A DNA stretch of 64,000 nucleotides from Eucalyptus grandis (lineage: Eukaryota > Streptophyta > Magnoliopsida > Myrtales > Myrtaceae), in NCBI RefSeq assembly GCF_016545825.1, contig NC_052614.1, forward strand, positions 62,541,034-62,605,033. The letters run 5' to 3'. A model generated the notes under the pieces. The model made no database searches and was not told the origin of the DNA. It saw only the letters and a program-made list of their open reading frames with translations. Numbering within the stretch: position 1 is the first letter of the stretch; each line of letters opens with the position of its first letter. Positions 23,031-34,068 of the stretch are shown here, one piece after another. The position numbers and the translations under genes were made by a program.

Positions 23031-23656
23031 GTTCGGAGGGCACGGAATGTTCAACCCTGCTTTTTTTCCGATAGAAAGTCAAAAATGTCATCATCAATGG
23101 CACAATTAGGAAATTTGATGATCAATTTACTCCTCTAGTGGCCAGCCTCTAGGTGCAGCGTTACCTTGTGGTGGTGACAGAGTATGGGGACAAGGTGGAG
23201 GGCCTTTAATTTACTTAGTATCAGTTTTGACAAGAGGAGAAAAAAATTAATTTCTCATATATCTTAGCACTAATATCTTTAAAAATATCAGATGAAAGGA
23301 AAGAAACATTTTGTGCGAGAACTCATTAATTACATTATTAAATGAATGGATCGTTTGGTAATTTGATGATATTTCATTTTTGTTTGTGGGGTGAAATCGA
23401 AACCCCGGCAGGGTAGCTTCATCGTCCGGCCTTGCGATCGCTGCATGTGGGGATGTCGTGCCCTCTTCGCCCTATGGTTGATATCTCTCTTTTATCAGGG
23501 GAGAGACCACCATTTGGGGTGCACTTATGAGGATTAGGGAAAGCTTCTTGATAAAGCAAGCGATCAGTTCAAAGCTCAAAGTTCAAAGTCCAAAGTTCAA
23601 AGTCCAAAGTCGAGAAGTTTGCCTATTGGCTTATATCGGCTAATATCGAACCGGGT
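23000..23656. repeat. Inverted, diverged relative of copy A 12,560-13,200
   Basis: Read on the minus strand it follows the order of copy A: 'gccgatataagcc', a GAAGCTT-containing arm, 'ctcataagtgcac', 'acatccccacatgc', 'ccggggtttcgatttca', then 'attaatgag' and 'gagaaattaa'. It ends at 23,656, where a solo LTR interrupts it. The unit resumes at 26,688 with 'caggtacagag', matching 'caggtatcgag' in copy A. Confidence 0.75.
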
Positions 23657-26600
23657 TGTCACGACCAAATTTTCGGGTGTGAATCACCTAGGGTTTGGCT
23701 AATGGATTGTTAAGCTTAGAGTTAACTCGGGCTCTCCCAAGCCCATACCAATTCGCGACTTAGGTTCACGTTCTTAACATGCAATTGATTTTTTAATTTA
23801 TTTTTGGTGGGTTGATTAGAAATCCAAGTAACGGGAGATTTACTTTACTCCCACGAACCAGAGATTTATGAGTTCGGGGATTTGGTTACGCTAGATTTCT
23901 CTAACGCCATTTCGGTACATTTTTCTTTTATTTTGAAAAATGTTTGGCAAGCAGTTTGAATTAATTTTAAATCTATTTCCCTAACATGTGAGGCGATCAT
24001 GCGGGTATGCAAACCACCAATTTAACACCACCAATTCAACACCCAAGTAAAGCAGTAAATAAATTGCAGGACTTATCTCATAGCAACGAAAGCATCCACA
24101 TTGTTAGATCAGAATTTAATCAATAGTCCTAGATATGATTTCTAATTAACACGCAATTTTTTTTTTTTCACTTAATTAATGAAAATCATGCAATATGCAA
24201 TGCAATATTAACTAAATGACCTAACTCTAATGACATGTAATTTCTAATTGGATGGACCTAGCAACAACTACCAAATGACATGCATTTCAATGAATCTAAT
24301 GTGCGAGTGACATTTTTTTTTTTTTCTTTCTTTTTCTTAAAAAGAATGCAATCTATCCTAGAAAATAAAACTAAGTTAACCTATGGCATTTTTTTCGTAT
24401 TTTTCATGAAACTCAAAATTAGGTAAAATGTGAAAATTATCTAGCTAGATTAAGATCCTATTCAATTTACATTAGGAATTAAGGTTAAGCCAAATCCTAA
24501 TCTAAACTAAAATATTATCTTAACCTAAATAATCCTAAAATGCAATCTATCTAAGAAAATATCTAAACTTATAATAAATTTAAAAAAAAAACTAGAATTA
24601 AACTAAGTGCAATTTTACCTTAATATGCAATAACGTACAAAATATGTCATAATTCTACATAACATATGCATGATGACCTTTTTTGTGCTTTTGTTTTATT
24701 AATTTCGAAATTAAGAATTGTCAAATTATTAAACATGCAACCTAAGTAAAAAACACTAGCAACCTAAATTGATTGATTTGATTTTTGATTTTTTTAAATT
24801 CAAAATAAAATCTCTATTCTAAATATGCAAGATGACAAGAAATATTCTAAAACAAGCCTAATCCTAACTCAAATATTTTTTTTGGATTTTTTTAATGAAA
24901 TAAAATTGATTCAATTAACGTGATGGCAAATTAGATAAGATAGGATCGATATCTACAAGGCGGTGAACCATATCTCGCGTGAGATCGGTTGGCCAATTTT
25001 TAAATAAATCGCGAATCGAATCTCGGGCGGGAGATCGGATTGGCGATTTTTCAAGCGATTGTGATTGCGAGTCAGATTTCGGACGCGAAAATCGGACTGT
25101 CGTTGAATTGTGAATATCAGCCAAGGATTTCATCAAGGAATACTTCGGATTGGGAAACAAAACAAATTAATCAAGATCCTTACCTAATTCACAATATTCC
25201 AAATTAGAACACGTTGGATGGTGGCTGAATAGGACCACGAACCATGGGACAATGGCAATTTCAACAGGAACCTGTAAACTTCAAGGAGACCGTCGATGGA
25301 TTCCGGCTCCAGGAACTTTGCACTTCTCAACAAGGCCAAAGAAATCTGCAAGTAATCCAAATTGGACCCAACGAATTCTGTTGATTTCGTTGGATCCAAT
25401 GAAGAGGAAAGCAAAACAGCAATGTATTGCGGAGTAATACATGGATCCACTACAATAAAAATACAATATAACACAGTCAATCCCCTCTCAGAGTTGACTG
25501 TTGTCTTTTATTGGGGATGTCACGTTGGACACATCGGGAAGATCTGCGAAAGCAAAGTCAAACTCGACCAGGGGCTGATTCAAAACCGGTCGAGTATTAA
25601 GGGCCTCGGCATGGCGGCGCCTTGTGAGATTGGCTTCAGCAGGTGACTCTCGAGTCAGCGCACGATGAGAGACTCGTGCGGTGATGGTGTCAATGAGTGG
25701 CGTGGCTAGCTCGACGAAGTGTCTACAACTGCGATGAGTAATTGGCAATAAGAACAAGACCACACTGTAAGCGTTCTCAAACACCGGGGAATCTGCACAC
25801 GGGGAATTTCTGCATTAGACGGGTGTAAAAGGACAATTGAAAGAGTTATATGTGTTTTGCTTGAGGTGGCATCATCATCAATGAGAAGCTGCAACACGTC
25901 CGGATGTGCAGTAGACACCAAGGATAACACCAGGGACGCAGTGACGAGATAAGCACGCCAGGAGGAACGTGGGAAGTTGAACTGGGAATCAACGTCGTTG
26001 GTGCAAGGCTCGGTTAGATTCAGAGAAAGTCATTGTTGGAGGGACTCGGAAGGAAGCAGCAACGGCACCATCGTCACGTGGGGTTCGCTAGGTTGAAGCG
26101 ATGAACACCGAAACAAGGAGGCGCGATCCCAGCAGTAGGGACTCACCGCAGCAGGCGAGAGTCATAGGATCTTCTCGTCTCTTACTCTTTGAGCGTTCAC
26201 TGCTCTCTCTCTCACACTCTATGAACGTGTGGCCGTGTATTCAATGTATTGTGTGGTCCCCTTTTTTATCTTCTCCACGGCTCTTATATAGGTGAATAAC
26301 TTTGATTTTCGTGGATTATTTCACTTCCTTTCTCAGCTCGCGCATGAAATCTCCTTTGATTATGAAATATTTCTTGTCATGAGACATAGAATATATTGCT
26401 CAAAATATCCCCACGTGTGATATTCTTCTTGATATTTCATGCTTAAACTTCCAATCTTCTATAATATATCGCCTAATGTGAATATATGAAATAATTACCT
26501 AATATTGGAAGAATAATATGAATCCTTTTTGAAAATACTGAATTGTCAACTCGTAAAGGTGAAGCTCATCCGCCGCCGATCAAATGCAAAAGTGATAAAC

Positions 26601-26687
26601 AAATAAATAGAATAATGTAAAATGCTTCTAAACTATATGTTATGCAATTTTAATTTATTTCTTGGGGTAAAAATTAAGATGTCAACA
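23657..26687 (-). mobile_element. Solo LTR (3.0 kb) of a Ty3/gypsy-type retrotransposon
   Basis: On the minus strand it begins TGTTGACATCTTAATTTTTA and ends TTTGGTCGTGACA, the terminal sequences I associate with Tat/Ogre-type gypsy LTRs. The flanks are CGGGT (23,652-23,656) and CAGGT (26,688-26,692), a 5-bp target duplication with one transition. There is no primer-binding site, internal coding region or second LTR, so this is a solo LTR left by recombination. A TATA-like 'tatataagagcc' on the minus strand (26,279-26,290) sits where an LTR promoter could be. Open frames inside (for example near 24,915-25,930) are unassigned. Confidence 0.75.
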
Positions 26688-26692
26688 CAGGT

Positions 26693-27180
26693 ACAGAGTG
26701 GTGGGAAAGAGACTCGATTTTAAAGTCAATGTGGCAACCATAGATGACTTTTTAAAAAGCCCTAGATGCTGAAGCTGAAGTGTTTTGTCCTATCTCCCGT
26801 GTGAACTTCAAAACACGCGCAAAATGGTAGCGACACCATAGAATAAACGAAGCCACCAATGATGGCAAGAGTGGACCCAACATGGGAGAAAATTCAATGG
26901 TTTTCATAAAAAAAGGGAAGAGAATTTGTTCCTTTAATGGGAAAAAAAGGCTTGTCGGCAGTCATCTAATGATGACGATGGTATCACCCAGAGATGTAAG
27001 TTTCTAGCAAAATCAAGTTTAATTAGGTATGAAAGCGAGCTAAAGAATGACAAAGGCTTGATTGCAGCTTTTCCCTTTCAAAAGATGGTTGGTGATTTGA
27101 TCACTCTTTTCGAAAGGACAAAGACTATCATGTGTCGTTGTTCGTCTGACTACATTACTTCGGCTGCATTAGATTAATGC
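26693..27180. repeat. Continuation of dispersed repeat after the solo LTR
   Basis: The first bases continue the unit broken at 23,656. From about 26,850 the stretch aligns with 18,060-18,440 in the same orientation. It is non-coding. Confidence 0.6.
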
Positions 27181-28959
27181 CAAAAAATTATGTCAGCATC
27201 ATTATTCTCTAGGCGACGAGGAGACTAAGCCCATGTGATCAATCCATCCTCCCGATGAAATTCCTTTCACCAAAAGATAATATTTGATTTTCTATCAAAT
27301 CGTGTTCTGTGGCAATTCGGATAGAAAGTGGCACGTGTGACCAAGAACCATAACTAATTACTCTAGAAGAAGGCAAATGCAAGAACCGGAAAGTTAAAAT
27401 GCAGGAACTAGAAAATTAAGTCGACAAATTAAAAGACACATAATTCGTACTAATGATCTTGTATCCCTTGTACAAATAATTCAACACGGCTTACATAACC
27501 CTATTGTAAGACGTAAACTCTCCTAAGCGGTTGGAATTCAACTGAAAGGTTACAAACCGCAACTCCATAATCTTAGGCTCCATGGACAATTGCAATCTTA
27601 GGCTCCATGGACAAATTCAATGATCACGCATTAATTTTATCCACCTTTGGTGGTGAAAACAAATAACACATTTCCACAATGTTGGCATACAAAACTTGAT
27701 TCAGTTTTCAAATAATATGTCAGTGAAATCTTCATCTTTGTGGTCTTGGGTTCAAATTTTATTGGAAGTGCTCCAGAAGTAAAATCCTGAGTGCAGTAGG
27801 CCGATGTCTGGGAGTGCCTCCTTTAATATCACTTGAAGTGGTGGATCAACTGAAATGCATATAAATTGGCTAGGACACAAATTTAACGCTAAAATCGAAA
27901 AAGAAAACTAAAAGAAGAAGCTTCAACTACATTTTGTTTTTTTTTTTCTTGACGTGTGGAGGCGACAACGTGAAGAAAAATGAAAGATGGTAACAAAAAC
28001 TGATTTGGAAAAGTTTACGAACGAAACCATATAGCATCGGCAAAACAGGAAAATCAATGCCAGTTCTTCGTTAGATGGTTGTGTTAATTGATCTCACATG
28101 TACCGCAATACAGTTGACAGAGTCTCGAGATAAAATTAGGCAATACAGAATGACTTGAAGTTCGTGGCAGCAGCCGAGCACAATAGTAAGAACTCAACTT
28201 CAGCAAGGAATAAAAGTTGAAATTTGAGTTGGCAGGAATTGAACTTGCAGCTCTTTGAGTAATATGAACTTCAGTTGATGTTTGACATCACAAGTTCAGA
28301 TATGTAGGATAATAATTACCTTTTCATGCTGATGTATTTTAACCTCATCCTGGATATCAAAAACCCCAAATTATGCCTACTGTTATTCATTTTACCTTAA
28401 ACTCATTATTTTTATTTTATTTAAGCCACATGGGTGCCAATTCAATATTGTTTGCTTTCCAGCGTCCATGTAGTTAGATTTTTAATAGTTTTCAGTAACA
28501 AAATTTTAGTGGGAGTAAATATATTACATAAATATATGCTTGAGATTTTGTTATCAGTGAACATGGTATAGGACAATTGTCAAAAAAGAAAAAGAAAAAC
28601 ATGGTATAGGACAACAAAAGCTGTAACTGTGACTGCAAAATTAATGGGATGGTTCTTTTGTTCTTTTTGACACTTCTATAAAAATTTGATGATTTAGTAG
28701 AATAGTTTAGATCTAATTTCACTTTTCTTTTTCTTGGTAAATAATTTAACTTTCCTTCGGCACAAGTGAAATGATGCTTAACATTTCGACCAGTAGTTGG
28801 ATGATATGCAAGGACAATAATTCATTCAACAGAGTACTATTTAGCTCGTGACAGTAATTAGTTATATCTATCAAATCACGTTTGCTTCAACTACTATATA
28901 AGATATCATTCAACATAGCATTATTTTGCTTTCGAACAAAAAGAAATAATACTATTTTG
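27181..28959. other. No recognisable gene
   Basis: AT-rich intergenic sequence. A short perfect repeat of 'aatcttaggctccatggaca' occurs at 27,569 and 27,594. Nothing else can be defined. Confidence 0.5.
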
Positions 28960-29533
28960 AGAAAAATATTTCTAAAAATCCTAAATGTATTACACTTTTT
29001 TTTAATTTAGTCATAAACATTTTAATTTTACTAATTGAGTTCTTAATATTTTCATAGTTTGCCAGTTGAGTCTATCTAGCTAATTTTAGCTAAAAATCAC
29101 TAATAGAAACCTTGGCCATCTTACATGGCACATCCAATGGTCAATTTTTTAAATAATATTTTAGCATTTTTTGAATTTATTTATTTCTTCTTCTTTCTTT
29201 CTTTCTTTCTTTCTTTTTTCATTTTTTTCCAAGCCCAGCTGTGAAGCCCTCATCAGACTTGGAGAAAATAAAAAGGGAAAAGAAAGAAGAAAATAAAAAA
29301 TAATAATAAAAAGAAATTCAATCTTTTAAAAAAATATAAAAATATTGTTAACACGGCGTGGGTTGTCCAATGAGACATCATAAGCATCCACATTAGTGAA
29401 TTCTAGTTAAAATTGACTACATGAGCTTAATTGACAATACTTGAAAATGATTAAAACTCGTTTAACATAAATGAAAGGTTCACAATTGAATGATAAAAGA
29501 GTAATATGTTTATGACTTTTGGATAATTTTCCC
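28960..29533. mobile_element. Mutator-like non-autonomous element, older copy of the 20,639 family
   Basis: Terminal inverted repeats GAGAAAAATATTTCTAAAAA and, reverse-complemented, GGGAAAATTATCCAAAAGTC face each other. The flanks TACTATTTT (28,951-28,959) and TACTAATTT (29,534-29,542) form a 9-bp target duplication with one mismatch. Internal arms are AT-rich with a (TTTC)n tract. The GC-rich core is replaced by a short 'aagcccagctgtgaagccctc' segment. Confidence 0.75.
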
Positions 29534-29850
29534 TACTAATTTGCTAGTTAGTAGGTGAGAAATTTTTGAAGGAAGAGAAGGCAACTTTGGCGTTATTGAT
29601 TAAAAGGGTCATTTATGTAGTACGTATATTGTGTCGGTTCTAGGTATTTCTAATAGATAATAAGAGGCTAAAAGATTTTCAGATCATTGGCATTCACTTC
29701 CCAGTAAGTTCTACAAGGATCAACTGTCAAGTCCCCAATAGGAATACTCAAGTGACGTCACAAGCTAACTAGTAGTCTTATGAAATTACTCAAGGGAACC
29801 TCAGTACCATCTCTTATTTACTAGTCATAGCCACAAAACTCGGTCCTATC

Positions 29851-31111
29851 CTAGGCAGCCCCACTGCATCCGTTGCCCATCAGTTTCCTCATTGATTCAA
29901 GCCTTGGCTCTTTCCCTTGAAATTTTGCGGTTGCATGGAAGTAGTCCCCGAAGGCGTACTTCTCTGGGTACAGGAGCTTTGTCGCTGGCGAGATGATGGC
30001 ATCATCCGTAGGATTGTACAATGTGGCCACAGAGAGCCGGCTCCCATTCTTCTCAGCCATGGCACGGTGCAAAACGCTCTTGTACTGCCTGTTGCTCACC
30101 ACCTCGAGTTGGTCCCCGGTGTTGACGCATATGCTGGCGTAGTTGGACTGCAGGATCGGCACCCATTGCCCCTTATAGAGGAACTCAAGGCCCGAGACTT
30201 GGTCATCCTGAAGCATCACTATGATCCCACCTGCATCTGCGTGTTACCACAGTCTCTCAGTGTAGGGGCATTCCGGGTATTTCGCCACCTTCATCCCCAC
30301 GGAAGGCCCATTTCTCCCTGAGAATGCTCTCTTTATGTGGTCCTTGTCTAGGCCAAGGTTCTCACAGATGAGCTTTGAGAGCTTCTCTGCTAACTTTATT
30401 ACTTGAGCGATATACTCATCCATTACCGCCCAAAAGGAATATTGCACAGAGGATTAGTCAGTCACCGAGTAAACATTATAGATACTAAGGCAGGTGGACT
30501 AAATTGGTCTCCAATGCAATATGACAAACTCTAAAAGGTTAATCTACCAAATCACCTTTCAAATTGGTTCAGTATACAGGGCTAGTCTCTTTACTGATTA
30601 CTTAGTCACTACAGCCGGGTTGGATAATGAAAGTTCTCAAATGACCAGGAGCTGTAAACTTGCGATTGGGACTAATTTTCTCATGCACCAAAATCGTTCG
30701 AGAGGTTCAAGAAGTCCTCGATGTTCGACTTCGAGCAGTGCCAGATGAAGAAGGGCCATTCCCAGATCAGGTGTAGTACTATTGGCATGTTCCAAGCATT
30801 TGGCAGTTTCTGACACATAGAAACTTGCCTTCAAATTCTCCTCATAGTGGGTGTTGACAAAACACTTCACTTTCTCCATCAGTTCAGGGTCAACCCCATG
30901 GTTCGTAATATCCAAGAAAAGCATCATCATTGTAATCATTTCTTAAGATAAGAGAGTGAATTGGGTTGATAAAAAATATTGATGTTCTTCGATGATGATG
31001 ATGAATCACAAACCGTTACCTTGAAGCAACCCCATTTCTCACAAGCATGGTGAAGTATTGCCATTGTTTTGCTCTGTTCTCACCACCAAGCTTACTCAAA
31101 TCTATCATAGG
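29851..31111 (-). pseudogene. ACC oxidase-like 2-oxoglutarate/Fe(II) dioxygenase, main part (5' end displaced to 44,032-44,045)
   Basis: ACC oxidase makes ethylene from 1-aminocyclopropane-1-carboxylate in the cytosol. The 3' exon region shows H-A-D-A-G-G (metal ligands His and Asp), 'LQDDQVSGLEF', 'NTGDQLEVVSN', the distal ligand in 'SVLHRAM' and the 'RLSVATLYNP' R-x-S motif, ending in 'KEPRLESMRKL'. Upstream are 'NLGLDKDHIKRAFSG' and 'NHGVDPELMEKV'. Exon 1 (31,020-31,111) has 'MIDLSKLGGENRAK'. Damage seen: TAA directly before the HAD motif (near 30,243-30,245), a one-base loss in exon 1, frameshift and stops near 30,680-30,760, and a retroelement inserted in codon 3-4. The gene is dead, though family identity is clear. 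Confidence 0.9.
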
Positions 31112-34068
31112 TGTGAGGAAAACGTACATCGTATTATTCAATAAAGTTTAATATATATACATCAAAATAAACCCTAAAAGTGGTAAAGGCCCATTTACCA
31201 TTCTTCCTTCTAACACTCCCCCTCAAGCTAGAGCATATATATATTTTTGGTAACCCAGGGAACCTTGTAAGCCGACAACCGGCGAGCAAATCCTGGAGGA
31301 GCAACTGCAAGACCCACCACCACAGTACTCCAGGTAAGAATCTCTAACGACGCTTCTGGGATTCGAACTCTTCCCCTTCTTGAGGAGGAGAGAGCCTGAG
31401 CCAGTTGCACCGCTGAAGGCGGTGGTGCAAGTTGTTTAATCCTCCCATTACCCAAGGATTTAATGAAGATGTCTGCAAGTTGTTCGCTGGTTCAAATATG
31501 ACTGGGAAGAATTACTCCACTTTGCAACTTCTCTCGAATAAAATGACAATCAATCTCAATGTGTTTTGTTCTCTCATGAAACACGAGATTGGAAGCTATA
31601 TGCACTGCAGTTTTATTATCGCACCATAGAGTCATGGGTACTAAATCTTTAAAGCCCAACTCATTCAATAACTGTCGAATCCACACTAATTCACATGTCA
31701 CTTGTGCCATAGCTCTATATTTTGACTCAACACTGGAGCGGGCAACAATACTTTGTTTCTTACTTTTCCATGATATCAGATTTCCTCCGACTAAGGTACA
31801 ATACCCAATAGTTGATCTTCTATTATCTGGAGACCCAGCGCAATTAGCATCAGCAAAACCCTAATATGACTGTGGTTTTGGTAGACAATTCATTTCCTTG
31901 GAGCTTTGTTCAAATACCTCAATATCTGAATAACTGCATCCTAGTTAGATGTACGAGGGGAAGACAAAAACTGGCTTACTACACTAACAGGAAAAGCAAT
32001 GTCCGGTCAAGTAACTATAAGATAATTCAGCTTACCTACCAGTCTTCTATATCTCTCAAAATAATTAAGAATTTTTCCTCCATTAGCAACTAATTTAACC
32101 CCTTGTTCCATGGGTGAATCAAGAGGCTTTGATCCCAACATACTGTCTCGGTGAGCAAATCCAAGACATATTTTCACTTTGTGACAAAACAACACCTTTC
32201 GTGATTGCGCCACTTCAATTCCTAGGAAATATTTCAATTTTCCTAAGTCCTTAGTTTGAAACTGTTGTTGAAGATAGGTTTTTAGCTCAGCTATATCAAC
32301 CGAGTTATCTCCCGTGATGATAATATCATCAACATACACAATTAAGAATAGTCTGTTTCCCCCTAATTGTTTATAAAAGAAAGAATGATCATTTCCACAT
32401 CTTGATAGCCCAAAAGATAGTACAATCTCATAAAATCTTCCAAACCATGCTCGTGGAGATTGTTTCAAACCATATAAAGACTTTTTCAATTTGCAAACTA
32501 GTCCAGACCCCCCCTAAGCAACAAGCCCCGAAGGTTGCTCCATATAAACTTCTTCATGAAGAGTGTCATGCAAGAAAGCATTCTTAACATCAAGCTAAAA
32601 TAAAGGCTAGTTATATGTTGCAGCATGAGAGATCAAAATACAAACAGAAGTAAGTTTGGAAACAGGAGAAAATGTGCCTAGATAGTCAACCCTATACACA
32701 TGAGCATACCCTTTGGTAACAAGTATTGCTTTTAAACAAGCAAGAGAACCATCGGGGTTGACTTTTACAGCATACACCCATCGACAACTAATAGCAGGAA
32801 GTGGTACTAAGTCTCAAGTTTGATTAATCTCGAGAGTCTTTAATTCTTCTTCCATTGCTGTCCTCTAGCCAGAACTTTGTAATGCCTCAGCGACAGACTT
32901 GGGGACAGGATATTGTTCAACAGTAGTTAAAAAAGCTCGTAAAGTAGGAGACACAAAAGAGTGAAATAAAATTTGCAATAGAATGTTGAGTACAAGTACG
33001 TGTACCTTTGCGATGAGCAATAGGAAGCTCAAGATCAGATACAAGAGGAGGGTCAGCTAATGGCGGATTTGGAGCAGAAGATGATGTAGTAGTGATTGGA
33101 GGAGCCAAGGGAGCAGTAGTAGTGACACGAGGACGTCGAGTATAAACCTGGAGAGGAGGTGGTTTCTCTATAGATACTGGTGATACAGTTGGGATAGTAG
33201 ACCGAATGGTGGTCACATGCAAGTCTTCACCCAACTCAGACACATAAATGGAAACATTATGATAAGGAGTGGATTCAAAAAATGAAATATCAGTTGTTAT
33301 AAAATGTTTTCTCAGTAATGGAGAATAATAGCGATATCCCTTTTGAGTGCCCATAAACATACACTTGATTGCCTTGGAATCAAATTTTGATACTCCAGGT
33401 CGATGATTACGAACAAAACAGACACAACCAAAGATACGAGGTGGTAGGACAAATAGTGGTTCATTAGGAAACAAAGTGGAAAAATGAATAGAAGAAGGCA
33501 TGCAATTAATGAGATAACATGCAGTTAGAACAGCATCAGACCAAGGTTTTCGGGACCTTCATTTCAAATAACATGGATCTAGTAACTTCCAATAAATGCA
33601 TATTCTTCCTTTCAGCAACACCATTCTATTATGGAGTATCAGGACAGGAAGATTCATGGATCATACTATGTTGAGTCATAAAATCAAAAAAAGATGTGGA
33701 AAAGTACTCCTTAGCATTATCAGAACGCAGAACTTTAACACACATGCCAAATTGAGTATAAATTTCAGATATAAATGCACGAAAAATAGAAAATAAATTT
33801 GAACGATCTTTCATAAAATATAACCAAGTAACTCTGTAATAGTCATTGACAAAAGTAATAAAATATCTGAAACCCGAATTAGAAACCTTATGACATGGAC
33901 CCCAAATATCTGAATGAACTAATAAAAATGGACATACTATTCATTTAATGACTCGAGGTGTGTAACTAACACGATGTAATTTGCCAAGTTGGCATGACTC
34001 ACACTCTAGACTAGAAAGAGATTGAAAACTAGAATCTAACTTTTGAAGACTACATCGAGAATGATGAC
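31112..34068 (-). mobile_element. Ty1/copia retrotransposon, 3' LTR and pol (inserted in the ACC-oxidase gene)
   Basis: On the minus strand, from its 3' end: LTR 31,112-31,215 (104 bases, TGTTAG...CCTCACA); polypurine tract GCTTGAGGGGGAG next to it; RNase H near 31,492-31,864 with 'LWCDNKTAVHIA' and 'KHIEIDCHFIRE'; reverse transcriptase 32,007-32,489 with 'KSLYGLKQSPRAW' and the catalytic YVDD; integrase linker 32,917-33,501; integrase core 33,629-33,814 with 'LRSDNAKEYFS'; GAG-pre-integrase Cys-x2-Cys near 33,990. The flank ATAGG (31,107-31,111) is repeated at 44,032-44,036 beyond the other LTR. Gag and protease are missing. Several frameshifts show that it is inactive. Confidence 0.9.
31231..31437 (-). 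mobile_element. tRNA-derived SINE (Au-like) inside the copia 3' region
   Basis: Read on the minus strand, it starts near 'gcaccaccgccttcagc', has an A-box-like 'actggctcaggctc', a B box GAGTTCGAATCCC (31,357-31,369 on plus as its complement), and ends 'ggttccctgggttacc' before an AT run. It lies between the RNase H end and the polypurine tract of the copia element, so it entered after, or together with, that copy. No clear target duplication is visible. Confidence 0.65.

Noticed and set aside
24915..25930. Cluster of short open frames that might form a gene
   Set aside because: Inside the solo LTR; frames are short, on both strands, with no motif.
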